Origin: Erythrobacter ani
Lineage (GTDB): Bacteria > Pseudomonadota > Alphaproteobacteria > Sphingomonadales > Sphingomonadaceae
DNA: 64,000 nt
Direction: 5' to 3'
NCBI RefSeq assembly: GCF_019204025.1
Contig: NZ_JAGSPB010000002.1
Span: 930,001-994,000, forward strand
The notes beneath the pieces were generated by a model. That model was not told where the DNA came from. It saw only the letters and a list, made by a program, of their open reading frames with translations, and made no database searches. Of the stretch, positions 1 through 8,243 are shown in pieces. Within the stretch, counting starts at the first letter, position 1, and the number at the start of each line of letters is the position of its first letter. A program made the position numbers and the translations under genes.

Positions 1-180
1 CCCCGGCCAAAGCCGAAGCGCGAGCGAGCCCTTCGTAAAGCCAAGTCCGATGTTGCGCCGGAGCGGGCAGAGAAGCCGAAATCGCGCCCGCGCCGCAGTG
101 AACCTGAGAGCGAGCCGACCGCTCCCGGTGAGTGGAACGGTCCGAAGCCTGGTTTCCTGGACGTCGGCTTCAAGGGCTGA
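1..180 (+). CDS. C-terminal tail of a basic protein, probably a DEAD-box RNA helicase (partial)
   Basis: The first 59 codons of the window are open in frame 1 and end at TGA 178-180; the start lies upstream of the window. The visible peptide is rich in Lys, Arg, Pro and Glu and ends in a short ordered-looking segment (EWNGPKPGFLDVGFKG). Low-complexity basic tails finishing in a Pro-Gly-Phe-Leu motif are common on RhlE-type DEAD-box helicases of this group, which remodel RNA during ribosome assembly or decay. No helicase motif is inside the window, so the family call is inference from the tail only. Any other protein with a basic disordered C-terminus remains possible. Confidence 0.45.
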   Translation, partial: PRPKPKRERALRKAKSDVAPERAEKPKSRPRRSEPESEPTAPGEWNGPKPGFLDVGFKG

Positions 181-186
181 AGAGCG

Positions 187-363
187 TCATTCGCCGCCCA
201 TGATTTTGGCAGCGACTTCTTCGATCGTACCGGTGACCAGCAGCGGGCTCCCGCCCACCATTCCGACATTTGTCTGGCCGTTTTCTCCGGTGCGAAGCCA
301 AGCGATGTTCTGTGCGACGACAAGGTAATCGCCGCCGCGCGAATCGAGTTTGACGAATTTCAT
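187..363 (-). CDS. Small hypothetical protein, 58 aa
   Basis: A compact frame runs from ATG 363 to TGA 187 on the minus strand, convergent with the gene ending at 180. The product (MKFVKLDSRGGDYLVVAQNI...) looks like a folded small beta protein: alternating hydrophobic strands, a Gly-rich turn, and a C-terminal helix (EEVAAKIMGG). The layout of a sequence-start strand, a 'VAQNIAWL' segment and an ending 'GTIEEVAAKI' resembles FlbD-like small proteins, which share the pattern of strand, Asn-Ile, strand, Val-x-Glu-x-Val. The function is unknown. The ribosome-binding site is weak. A shorter or spurious frame cannot be excluded, but codon use matches the neighbours and the peptide is not low-complexity. 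Confidence 0.6.
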   Translation of the reverse strand: MKFVKLDSRGGDYLVVAQNIAWLRTGENGQTNVGMVGGSPLLVTGTIEEVAAKIMGGE

Positions 364-518
364 GTGATTGGATTCCCAAAGTTCCGAGTGGGATTCTTAT
401 GCCTGCATCACGTTAATTATTGGCTCTGGCCTTTCGGTGTCCAGGCGGCGCTACCCAATGCGCCGAGTGTTGAAATCGAATCTGCAAGTTTGACGGTCCG
501 CGGTCCGAGTGATGCGGA

Positions 519-2045
519 TCAGCGGACGTTGGCAAGCTGAAAAAGGATTTCCGCGTATCCCATCGTCGCATCGGTCAAACCGGCTACCTTCGGATTGGTC
601 GAATCGATCAGGTAATATTCGTTCGGAGCATGCGCGCCTGTTCCGTGTCCGATCCCGAAATGGCCCGCGGGGATCGAGACAGGCGGGGCAGTAAAGACCG
701 CTCCGGGCCAAGATCCGGCGAGGCGCGGATTTAGGTTCGCAGTGACCCCCATCGCTTTGTAAGCTGCCAGTTGCGCCTGAACCAAACGACTATCTTCGGC
801 GATCTCGGTCGGATCGTACCCACCCGACACGTTCATTTCGACATCGGCAAAACCCTCTGCGTCGAGATGCGCGCGCAACTTGCGCTCGGCCTCGGCACGA
901 GTCTGGTTTGGAACAAGGCGTAGGTCGAGTTTTGCGACAGCCTTGCCCGGCAGAACGGTCTTGCCGCCAGGGCCGGTATATCCTGCGACCAGCCCTTCGA
1001 TATTGACCGTCGGTTCCTGCGCAAGTCGTTGCAGCGCCTCATTATAGGGAAGATCGTCAATCCAGTGCGTGACACCCAGCGACGTCTTTCGCTGGGCTTC
1101 GTCGGATGCGGCCGCGGCGGTGTTAATCAACTCTCTTTCGCGTTCAGACAGCGCACGCACGTTCTCAAACCACCCCTCGATGGCGACCGTGTTTCCATCA
1201 GGTGTCACCAGCGTGTTAAGCGCGTGCACAAGCCGCCAGACCGGCGAATCCACCATGGCTTTCAGGCTTGAGTGTATGTCACCCTTCGGCCCGCGACCCC
1301 AGTTCTCGCCGGACGCAACCAATTCCAGCTCGATAATTCCCTTCGAGCCCATGTTGAGCGACACCTCGCCGTTCGCGCCTTGCCAGCTTGCCGGGATGAA
1401 TATTCCTTCGCATTTCTTGAGCGCGGAGAGCACGTTCGGCTTGGTCGCTACCTGCTTGAAGTTAGGAGAACCGATCTCTTCCTCCCCCTCGCAAATAAGC
1501 GCGATATTGACTGGCGGCGTGACGCCGGCGCGTTTCATCGCGTGGAGCGCGGCGAGAAATGTCGCTTCCGGGCCCTTTTGATTCACGGCACCGCGTCCCA
1601 TGATCGCGCGTCCCCAGCCGTCGACATCGACAAAATCTGCGGTGGTGGGCGGTGAACGCCACTCGCTCGCGTCGAATTGCTTCACATCGTACATGAAGTA
1701 GATGCCGAGCGTGCGCGCAGCGCCGTTGTCCATGTATCCGAAAACGCCGGGGTGTCCGTCCGTCGGGACGATTTCCACGTCCGAGAAACCCGCGCTCCGG
1801 GCAAGTTCCGCCATGTATTCGGCGCCCTCGGGCATATTGAGATCTTCGGCGGCGATGGAAGGCAGCCGGATCCAGTCTTGTATCCGGCGTATATCCTGTT
1901 CGCGGTTCGCCAGCGCGGCAGCACGTATGGCCGCGCGCGCATCGCTCTGCGCAAACCCAGATGTCGACAGCGGCATGACGGAACCTGCCAGCCCTGCGAA
2001 CAGCGAAGCCTTCAGAACAGAGCGGCGATTGATCGATGAATGCAT
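519..2045 (-). CDS. Exported M20/M25/M40-family metallohydrolase with altered metal-site residues
   Basis: The 508-aa product begins with a twin-arginine signal (N-R-R-S-V-L-K near residue 6, then a hydrophobic stretch ending about residue 32 at FAQ), so it is likely exported folded. The body has the M20 dipeptidase/carboxypeptidase layout: an N-terminal catalytic half, a dimerisation 'lid' insertion around residues 225-370, and a C-terminal catalytic half with AHAPNE. The Glu pair E188-E189 in the EGEEEIGS motif is present. However, the usual G-H-x-D-V zinc motif reads F-M118-Y-D120-V, and the usual bridging Asp of GRGxxDxKG is Asn155 (GRGAVNQKG). The substrate is unknown; peptidase or amidase activity is a family inference and may be changed or lost. 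It stands alone, 69 bp downstream of uvrD. Confidence 0.85.
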   Translation of the reverse strand: MHSSINRRSVLKASLFAGLAGSVMPLSTSGFAQSDARAAIRAAALANREQDIRRIQDWIRLPSIAAEDLNMPEGAEYMAELARSAGFSDVEIVPTDGHPGVFGYMDNGAARTLGIYFMYDVKQFDASEWRSPPTTADFVDVDGWGRAIMGRGAVNQKGPEATFLAALHAMKRAGVTPPVNIALICEGEEEIGSPNFKQVATKPNVLSALKKCEGIFIPASWQGANGEVSLNMGSKGIIELELVASGENWGRGPKGDIHSSLKAMVDSPVWRLVHALNTLVTPDGNTVAIEGWFENVRALSERERELINTAAAASDEAQRKTSLGVTHWIDDLPYNEALQRLAQEPTVNIEGLVAGYTGPGGKTVLPGKAVAKLDLRLVPNQTRAEAERKLRAHLDAEGFADVEMNVSGGYDPTEIAEDSRLVQAQLAAYKAMGVTANLNPRLAGSWPGAVFTAPPVSIPAGHFGIGHGTGAHAPNEYYLIDSTNPKVAGLTDATMGYAEILFQLANVR

Positions 2046-2114
2046 TGATAGTCCCCCGGCAATTTCGAGAGCCTATGGAATTCACGTGTATCCGGCAAGT
2101 TTGCCGCGGCGGCT

Positions 2115-4421
2115 TCAGCCCACGACCGTTACGAAGCTGTCGATCACCCGTTTTGTGCCGTGATCCTCGAACTGGATCTCCAGCTTGTTGCCTTCCTGAT
2201 CGGTCACGCAGCCGGTGCCGAATTTGTCGTGGTGGACCATCGCGCCGATCGCGATGTCGCTGCGCGGTTTGGCGGCGAAGCTGGCGGCTGAACGATTGGG
2301 TTCGCGCAGACGCTGCTGTTTCGTGTCGTAGCCCGTCGCGATGGCGCGTTGCCATCCTGGGCCGCGTGCTTGCGCCCGGTCGGGTCGGTCACGGGCGACA
2401 TGGGCAAAGGGATCGTCGTTCTCGCTCCAATTCGCCTGCCACAAGCTCTTGCCGCCGGTCATTGTGGTTTCCTGCTCGATATGCTCGTCGGGCAACTCTT
2501 CGATAAAGCGCGAGGGGATGGAGCTGATCCATTGTCCGTAGATCCGCCTGTTGGCGGCATGCAGGATCGTGCACTGCCGCCTGGCACGGGTGATCGCAAC
2601 ATAAGCGAGGCGCCGCTCTTCCTCGAGGCTGGCGAGCCCGCCTTCGTCGATCGCGCGTTGGCTTGGAAAGACGCCTTCTTCCCACCCGACGCAAAAGACA
2701 TGGTCGAATTCGAGGCCTTTGGCGGCGTGGATCGTCATGATCGTGACCGTCTCTTCCTCGTCGCCCCGATCATTGTCCATTACCAAGCTGACGTGCTCGA
2801 GGAAATCGCCAAGCGTCTCGTATTCCTCCATCGCTCGCGCAAGTTCCGAGAGGTTCTCCGCCCGGCCTGCACTTTCGGCGCTGCGATCATTGGCGAGCAT
2901 GTCGTTATAACCAGTCTCGTCGAGCACAAGACGGAGCAAATCCGATGGCGTCATCGCCTCTGCAGCTTCACGCCATGCGAAAAAATGCCGCATCAAGTCG
3001 CCAATAGTGTTTGCCGCGCGCTTGGGCAGTTCGTCGCTATCGGCAAGCTCCAGCGATGCCGCGGCGAGGGGGAGGCCGGTGCGGCGAGCGTGCTGGTGCA
3101 TCTTTTCCAGCGTCTTCGCGCCAAGACCCCGCTTTGGCTGATTATAGATTCGCTCGAACGCCAGGTCATCCTGCGGCTGGGCGATGACGCGAAGGTAAGC
3201 GAGAGCGTCGCGGATTTCGGCACGCTCGTAAAAACGAAAACCGCCTATAATGCGGTAATTCACGCCAATCTGGATAAAGCGATCTTCGAATTCACGGGTC
3301 TGATACTGCGCGCGCACGAGGATCGCCACTTGGTCCAGCGGGGCGCCTTCGCCTTCGAGCCGCTCGATTTCCTCGCCGACACGCCGCGCTTCTTCGGGCG
3401 CGTCCCAAACGCCGATGACCTTGACCTTGTCGCCGCCATTGACCTCGGTCCAGAGTGTCTTTTCGTGCCTATCCGAGTTTGCCCGGATCAGGCCCGATGC
3501 CGCACCCAGAATGTGCGGGGTGGAGCGATAATTCTGTTCGAGCCGTACGACATGCGCGCCAGGGAAATCCGTTTCAAAGCGCAGGATATTGGCAACCTCT
3601 GCCCCGCGCCACGAATAGATCGACTGGTCATCATCGCCAACGACACAGATATTCTTGCGCGCCTGCGCAAGCAGTCTCAACCACAGATATTGAACCGCGT
3701 TCGTATCCTGATATTCGTCGACAAGGATGTATCGGAAGCGTTTCTGGTATTCCTCCAAGACATCGGTGTGCCGACGAAAGATGTTCAGCATGTGCAGCAG
3801 CAGGTCGCCGAAATCGCACGCATTCAGCGCTTTCAACCGATCCTGATAGAGCCGGTACATTGCCTGTCCGTGACCGTTGGCGTAGCTTTCGTTTTCGGTT
3901 GCATCCAGGTCATCGGGATTGAGTCCGCGGTTTTTCCAGCGGTCGATCAGCCCGGCCAGCTGGCGTGCGGGCCAGCGCTTTTCATCGATTTCATTGTCGG
4001 CGATGAGCTGTTTCAAAAGGCGGAGCTGATCGTCGGTGTCGATGATGGTGTAATTGCTCTGCAAACCTACCAGCTCGGCGTGGCGTCGCAGCATTTTCGC
4101 GCAGATCGAATGGAACGTCCCGAGCCACGGTATGCCTTCGGATTGCGCCCCGAGGTGACCTGCAACCCGTTCACGCATTTCGCGCGCGGCCTTGTTGGTA
4201 AAGGTCACGCACAGGATTTGACTTGGATAGGCCCGGCGTGTCGCGACGATATGAGCAAGGCGCGCGGTTAACGCAGCCGTCTTGCCAGTCCCTGCTCCGG
4301 CAAGCATCAAAACAGGCCCTTCGGTGGTGAGCACGGCCTGTTGCTGCGGCTGGTTCAGCTGTGCGGCGTAAGCCGGAATACCTGTGTCATCGGCGGACGG
4401 AGAGGGCGCGAAATCTGTCAT
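2115..4421 (-). CDS. uvrD: ATP-dependent 3'-5' DNA helicase UvrD/PcrA
   Basis: This superfamily 1A helicase unwinds DNA in nucleotide excision repair and mismatch repair and clears stalled forks. All motifs are visible in order: Q motif and Walker A (AGAGTGKT), motif II (VDEYQDTN), motif III (GDDDQSIYSWRGA), motif IV (QNYRS), motif V (TIHAAKGLEFDHV) and motif VI (YVAITRARR). A C-terminal Tudor-like segment (KFGTGCVTDQEGNKLEIQF), as in PcrA/UvrD for RNA polymerase binding, is also present. From ATG 4421 the length is 768 aa, normal for the family. A further upstream ATG at 4454 adds an uncharged 11-residue leader and is less likely. The gene stands alone. Confidence 0.95.
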   Translation of the reverse strand: MTDFAPSPSADDTGIPAYAAQLNQPQQQAVLTTEGPVLMLAGAGTGKTAALTARLAHIVATRRAYPSQILCVTFTNKAAREMRERVAGHLGAQSEGIPWLGTFHSICAKMLRRHAELVGLQSNYTIIDTDDQLRLLKQLIADNEIDEKRWPARQLAGLIDRWKNRGLNPDDLDATENESYANGHGQAMYRLYQDRLKALNACDFGDLLLHMLNIFRRHTDVLEEYQKRFRYILVDEYQDTNAVQYLWLRLLAQARKNICVVGDDDQSIYSWRGAEVANILRFETDFPGAHVVRLEQNYRSTPHILGAASGLIRANSDRHEKTLWTEVNGGDKVKVIGVWDAPEEARRVGEEIERLEGEGAPLDQVAILVRAQYQTREFEDRFIQIGVNYRIIGGFRFYERAEIRDALAYLRVIAQPQDDLAFERIYNQPKRGLGAKTLEKMHQHARRTGLPLAAASLELADSDELPKRAANTIGDLMRHFFAWREAAEAMTPSDLLRLVLDETGYNDMLANDRSAESAGRAENLSELARAMEEYETLGDFLEHVSLVMDNDRGDEEETVTIMTIHAAKGLEFDHVFCVGWEEGVFPSQRAIDEGGLASLEEERRLAYVAITRARRQCTILHAANRRIYGQWISSIPSRFIEELPDEHIEQETTMTGGKSLWQANWSENDDPFAHVARDRPDRAQARGPGWQRAIATGYDTKQQRLREPNRSAASFAAKPRSDIAIGAMVHHDKFGTGCVTDQEGNKLEIQFEDHGTKRVIDSFVTVVG

Positions 4422-4593
4422 CGGAATGGCCGAACAAGTAGGGAACGCAGGCACCTACGGCAAGCGCGCCTGACCGGTTTTCGACTGGCCGATGGTGATG
4501 CACGGTTCGTCCGTCCAGATCATTTTTTTGGAACCGACTCGCGCTTTTCTTCATTGGTCTCGCAAACGCAAACGAATTAGGAAGCTGAAAAAC

Positions 4594-4899
4594 ATGAAGA
4601 ATTTTATCGCAACTGCTATCACTGCCGCCTCGCTTGCAACGCTGGGAGCCGCTGCGCCAACGCTCGCACAGAATGACGGCACGACCGCGAATGACGGATC
4701 GACCGAAGCTGAAACGCCAGTGATCGTTGAACGCAACAACAATGGCAAAGCCACCAAGGTTCGCATTTCGGACAAGGTCTATGATGTCTGCATGAATGGT
4801 GACCAGGATGACTGCATCAATCCGCGTGCAGCCGGTCTTGATTGGGGTAACCGTCCGCTCGATTACTGGCCGGGTAAGCCTGCCAGCAAGATGGACTAA
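4594..4899 (+). CDS. Small secreted hypothetical protein, 101 aa
   Basis: The start at ATG 4594 is chosen because AGGAAG lies about 10 bp upstream and the peptide then opens with a clean Sec signal (MKNFIATAITAASLATLGAAAPTLA, cleavage after about residue 25). The mature part has an Asp/Asn/Thr-rich linker, a short basic beta segment (KATKVRISDKVYDV), two cysteines nine residues apart (C-M-N-G-D-Q-D-D-C) that could form a disulfide, and a Trp/Tyr-rich end (LDWGNRPLDYWPGKPAS). It is monocistronic and followed directly by a strong intrinsic terminator. No known domain is recognised. Export to the periplasm is inferred. Confidence 0.8.
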   Translation: MKNFIATAITAASLATLGAAAPTLAQNDGTTANDGSTEAETPVIVERNNNGKATKVRISDKVYDVCMNGDQDDCINPRAAGLDWGNRPLDYWPGKPASKMD

Positions 4900-4923
4900 G
4901 CCATCGCAAGACAGGGAATGACA

Positions 4924-4950
4924 AAGGGGCGGCTTCGGTCGCCCTTTTTT
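4924..4950 (+). terminator. Rho-independent terminator after the small secreted protein
   Basis: A GC stem (GGGCG / CGCCC) with a GGCTTCGGT-type loop is followed by six T residues, 25 bp after the stop codon at 4899. Confidence 0.85.
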
Positions 4951-5175
4951 CGTGCATGCAGGAGATGCCGTCAGACCAATTTTCGATCTGTCCGATTTTG
5001 CCCACAGGTCTCGCCCGGCTGTGCGGGCAGTAAGGCGCATGCGCCGCGGAAGTCTTTCTAAAGCTTGGAGAACCGTTCACAAGAAGATCACCGAAGCGGA
5101 GGGGTGATCCCGGTTCGGACATGCACAATGCAGACCGCGTTCGTTAGCGCTTGGGAAAATCTTTAGGAGAAACCC

Positions 5176-5595
5176 ATGCGAAGATCACATTACTATCTTG
5201 CCGGAGTGGCACTGGCGACATTTGGCCTGATAGTGGCTACCCCCACTACCGCACAGGAAGCGGGTCCGCCGCCGGGGGATGCGCCGATCGACCAGGTCGC
5301 CCCTGACACAGGCTCCGCCCCAACTCTCACGCCCGACCAGCAAGCCCAGTACGACGGATGGGAACCCGATCAGAAATTCGGATACGATTCCTGGCCGGCG
5401 GCGACGCAGGAATATTACTGGTCGCTGGCACCTGATGAGCAGATGCTGTTCTGGCGCCTCACGGACGAAGATAAGATCGCAATTACCGCAATGACCGGGC
5501 CCGAGCGTGACTCGGCTTGGGAAACAATCAAGAACAGCGCGCAAGGAAGCGGCGATAGCGCTGATGCAATGCCTCCACCTCCTTCAGGCGGCTGA
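5176..5595 (+). CDS. Secreted protein with an 11-residue tandem repeat, 139 aa
   Basis: Start ATG 5176 follows TTAGGAGAAA (SD 5164-5170). Residues 1-27 are a Sec signal ending in TTAQ. A Pro/Gly/Asp linker follows, then about six consecutive 11-12-residue units each built on the pattern 'P/T-x-D/T-E/Q-x-x-x-Y/F-x-x-W/L': LTPDQQAQYDGW, EPDQKFGYDSW, PAATQEYYWSL, APDEQMLFWRL, TDEDKIAITAM, TGPERDSAWETI. The repeats would form short amphipathic helices with regularly spaced aromatic residues. The C-terminus is low-complexity (SGDSADAMPPPPSGG). No enzymatic motif is visible. A periplasmic or outer-membrane-associated structural role is a guess. The following gene is convergent and ends 36 bp away. 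Confidence 0.8.
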   Translation: MRRSHYYLAGVALATFGLIVATPTTAQEAGPPPGDAPIDQVAPDTGSAPTLTPDQQAQYDGWEPDQKFGYDSWPAATQEYYWSLAPDEQMLFWRLTDEDKIAITAMTGPERDSAWETIKNSAQGSGDSADAMPPPPSGG

Positions 5596-5630
5596 CAAGG
5601 TCGAGAAACTGGGCTGCCGATGACGGGAGG

Positions 5631-6194
5631 TCATTCGGGCGCAGCGTCCGGGTCGGTTATGCGAAGCAAGGTCAGCTTGCCTTTGCCGACCCGGCGTTCT
5701 GCGTCGATAGCCAAGCCTTTGACCTCGACGGTTTCATTGAAAGCTGTCTCTGTCGCAACCAATGTCGCAGGGCCGATCCATCCGAGCCGAAGTAGCCGAT
5801 CCAGCGCAACCGCCGCAGCGCTAGTCTTGTAGGGTGGATCGAGCAAGATCAGGTCGTATGACTCGCGCGCGGCGCGCAAGTGCATTACCGACATGGCCTC
5901 AACATTGGTGCGGCTACGAGCATCCATTGCCGTGATGTTGGCGCGGATAGCATCGAGCGCTGCCCGATCGTGCTCGACGAACAAGCATTGCGCTGCGCCG
6001 CGCGAAAGTGCCTCCAGACCCAGCGCCCCGGAGCCTGCGAACAGGTCGGCGACGCGCAGATCTTCGAAACTGCCAATCCTGCTGGCCAACATCGAGAAGA
6101 GCGTTTCGCGCGCTCGGTCGGCAGTCGGACGGGTGGCGTCACCCTTTGGTGCTGAAAGCTTCCGCCCGCGCCATTCGCCTGCGATTATTCTCAA
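5631..6194 (-). CDS. rsmD: 16S rRNA (guanine966-N2)-methyltransferase RsmD
   Basis: RsmD methylates G966 of 16S rRNA in the assembled 30S subunit using S-adenosylmethionine. The 187-aa product is full length. The N-terminal MRIIAGEWRGRKL and RPTADRARETLF are the family hallmarks. They are followed by the SAM motif I (VADLFAGSGALGLEALSRGA), the acidic loop (FVEHD) and the catalytic D-P-P-Y motif (LLDPPYKTS). Its ATG overlaps the stop of the upstream pseudouridine synthase by 4 nt (6191-6194), so the two rRNA-modifying enzymes are translationally coupled. Confidence 0.95.
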   Translation of the reverse strand: MRIIAGEWRGRKLSAPKGDATRPTADRARETLFSMLASRIGSFEDLRVADLFAGSGALGLEALSRGAAQCLFVEHDRAALDAIRANITAMDARSRTNVEAMSVMHLRAARESYDLILLDPPYKTSAAAVALDRLLRLGWIGPATLVATETAFNETVEVKGLAIDAERRVGKGKLTLLRITDPDAAPE

Positions 6195-6970
6195 GAGAAC
6201 GCGCCCCGTTTCATCGAGCTTACAAACCGGTCGAGGTCGCCCTTCCGAATGCGGGCTGCCTGGCCGCGGGGAAGGTCGCCAAGCTGGAATGGTCCATAAG
6301 CGGTGCGGATGAGCCGACTGACCTTGAGGTCGAGATATTCGAGGACACGCCGCACTTCGCGGTTCTTTCCTTCGGTAATCGTCATTTCGATCCAGTGGTT
6401 GCGGCCCGACGCGCGCTCCAGGTTCGCGTCGATCGAACCGTAGCGCACCCCTTCGATCTCAACCCCTTCGATCAACGCCTCAAGCTGTTCCTGCGTCACG
6501 TCACCAAAGGCGCGCGCGCGGTATGTGCGGGGAATACCTGTCGCGGGTAGTTCCATCTGGCGTTTCAGCCCCCCATCGTTGGTCAGCAGCAACAGCCCCT
6601 CAGTGTTGAGGTCAAGCCGTCCGATGGGCATCAGGCGCGGTGTGCCCTTTGGCAGGGAGTTAACGAGCGCCGCGTATATAGTTGGGCGACCTGCCATGTC
6701 GCGCTCCGCAGTGATTAAGCCAGTCGGTTTGTGGAAAGCGTAAAGCTGGGTCGGCTCCGGCCCGGCAACCGGCTTGCCATCGACACTCACGCCTTTGAGG
6801 CTTGTGAGAAAAGTCGCCGGCGTTTCTACTGGCTTGCCATGCAAGGTGATGCGGCCATCGGCGATCATGCGCTCGATCTCTCGGCGACTGGCCACGCCTG
6901 AGCGCGCGAGCAATTTGGCGATACGGTCGCCTTCAGGGCGGTCGTCGGACTGTTTCGGGTTGGTCGGCAT
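6191..6970 (-). CDS. rluB: 23S rRNA pseudouridine synthase, RsuA/RluB family
   Basis: The 259-aa enzyme has an N-terminal S4 RNA-binding domain (residues about 17-65, LARSGVASRREIERMIADGRI) and a RsuA/RluB/E/F catalytic domain. The catalytic Asp lies in the GRLDLNTEGLLLLTNDG motif, and a second motif reads TEGKNREVRRVLEYL. The family converts specific uridines of rRNA to pseudouridine; RluB modifies U2605 of 23S rRNA. Assignment to RluB rather than RluE, RluF or RsuA is by overall resemblance and is less certain than the family. It sits upstream of rsmD with an ATGA overlap, a common pairing in alphaproteobacteria. Confidence 0.85.
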   Translation of the reverse strand: MPTNPKQSDDRPEGDRIAKLLARSGVASRREIERMIADGRITLHGKPVETPATFLTSLKGVSVDGKPVAGPEPTQLYAFHKPTGLITAERDMAGRPTIYAALVNSLPKGTPRLMPIGRLDLNTEGLLLLTNDGGLKRQMELPATGIPRTYRARAFGDVTQEQLEALIEGVEIEGVRYGSIDANLERASGRNHWIEMTITEGKNREVRRVLEYLDLKVSRLIRTAYGPFQLGDLPRGQAARIRKGDLDRFVSSMKRGAFS

Positions 6971-6990
6971 GATGGCCGCCGCCTAGGCGC

Positions 6991-8175
6991 TCAGTGCGAT
7001 CCCTGCAAGAAATCCTGCACCGTCTGGTCGAACCGTGCGATCCCGCCTTCCAATGTGCCGAGCGTGATTTTGCTTATTGCGCCGCTTTCGAGACCTTGCT
7101 GCCCGAGTTCCGCCGCGCGGAAATCTTCGCTGGCGAAAACGCCGCCATCCAAGAGAGTCCAACTGCGCTCCCAATGATCGCGCGCCTTGTCGGAAGCAGG
7201 AACTTCCGGGATCAGCATGAAATCCTCCACCAATGTGAGGTTATGCGCCTGAGGCATAAGTACCATCACGTTGATGTAGTCGGGTGAGGGGACGATTATC
7301 GTCGCAGGAAGCAATTGATAGGCGAAGGTTACGACTCTCCGCAATTCTTCCATATCGGTAAAGTCGACGTTCTCGACCTCCTCAAGCCGACCAACTGCTG
7401 AGCGCATGTGAGGCCCGACGCTGTCGCCGCTGGTAATCCCGTCCTTGAAGAACGGGCCGATCGTGTTCGCATGCAGCCGGGTCACATGATAGCTTTCGAG
7501 GAAAGCATCCATGATCAGCTTCCAATTGCCCTTCACCGTGTGGGTCTTGCGCCGAAACAGGTGGCTGCGGTCCATTCCGAACGCACCGAAATCGTCACCG
7601 AGTTTTTGCGCATCGCTGAAATCCGCGTCTTGCCGGGAGGCGAACCAGATCAGCCCGCCGGCCTCGCAGCTCGGCAATTCCTTCAGACCGAACTGGCTCT
7701 TGTCGAGATCGGGAAAGGTTTCGGGCCGGGGCAGACCGACAAGACCGCCATCGAGATTGTAGGTCCACGCGTGATAAGGGCAAACCAGTTTTGCTGCGCA
7801 TTGGGTGTCATTGCCCTCGACCAGCCGAGTGCCGCGGTGCTGGCAGACGTTCAGGAACACATGCGCTGCTCCCGTCTTGTCACGAGTGATCAAGAGCGGG
7901 CGTCCGGTGGAATCGTGCGGCACGGCCATTCCGGGTTCGGGGAGCAGGGCTGAGGGGCAAAGCACTTGCGGCAGTCGTCCGAACAGCGCGGCTTTCTCTG
8001 CTTCGAAATGTGCCGGGTCTGTATAACGGCTCGCCGGGACGGTATCGATCCGGTCGGTCTCGCGCACGGCTCCTGTGCGAATGTTTTCGGCCAAGGCCAG
8101 CTGACCGTCCGTGGGACGCAGCTTTTCGGCACGATCAGCACTCTGATCTGTTGATGGCGTTGTGGGCGCGTTCAT
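6991..8175 (-). CDS. Rieske-type aromatic ring-hydroxylating oxygenase, alpha subunit
   Basis: The 394-aa product has an N-terminal Rieske domain (about residues 70-180) with the cluster ligands as C-x-H in [10 protein letters not shown] and C-x2-H in LVCPYHAW. A catalytic domain follows, with the mononuclear iron motif D-x3-E-S-Y-H-x4-H ([13 protein letters not shown]). Such enzymes use O2 plus electrons from a ferredoxin or reductase to hydroxylate aromatic rings, quaternary amines or sterols. The substrate cannot be read from the sequence. No reductase, ferredoxin or beta subunit lies nearby, so electrons must come from a partner elsewhere. The gene is divergent from the ampG-like transporter (68 bp gap). 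Confidence 0.88.
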   Translation of the reverse strand: MNAPTTPSTDQSADRAEKLRPTDGQLALAENIRTGAVRETDRIDTVPASRYTDPAHFEAEKAALFGRLPQVLCPSALLPEPGMAVPHDSTGRPLLITRDKTGAAHVFLNVCQHRGTRLVEGNDTQCAAKLVCPYHAWTYNLDGGLVGLPRPETFPDLDKSQFGLKELPSCEAGGLIWFASRQDADFSDAQKLGDDFGAFGMDRSHLFRRKTHTVKGNWKLIMDAFLESYHVTRLHANTIGPFFKDGITSGDSVGPHMRSAVGRLEEVENVDFTDMEELRRVVTFAYQLLPATIIVPSPDYINVMVLMPQAHNLTLVEDFMLIPEVPASDKARDHWERSWTLLDGGVFASEDFRAAELGQQGLESGAISKITLGTLEGGIARFDQTVQDFLQGSH

Positions 8176-8243
8176 CGCAGCGTTCCTATTCCTCTCATCC
8201 GCAGCTAGTGTTGCAGAAAATCCGATGCGCTGAAAGGTCGTGA

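Noticed and set aside
2349..4271. 640-codon open frame on the plus strand
   Set aside because: It lies entirely antisense to uvrD, whose motifs are complete; long mirror frames are common in high-GC genes and the peptide matches no fold.
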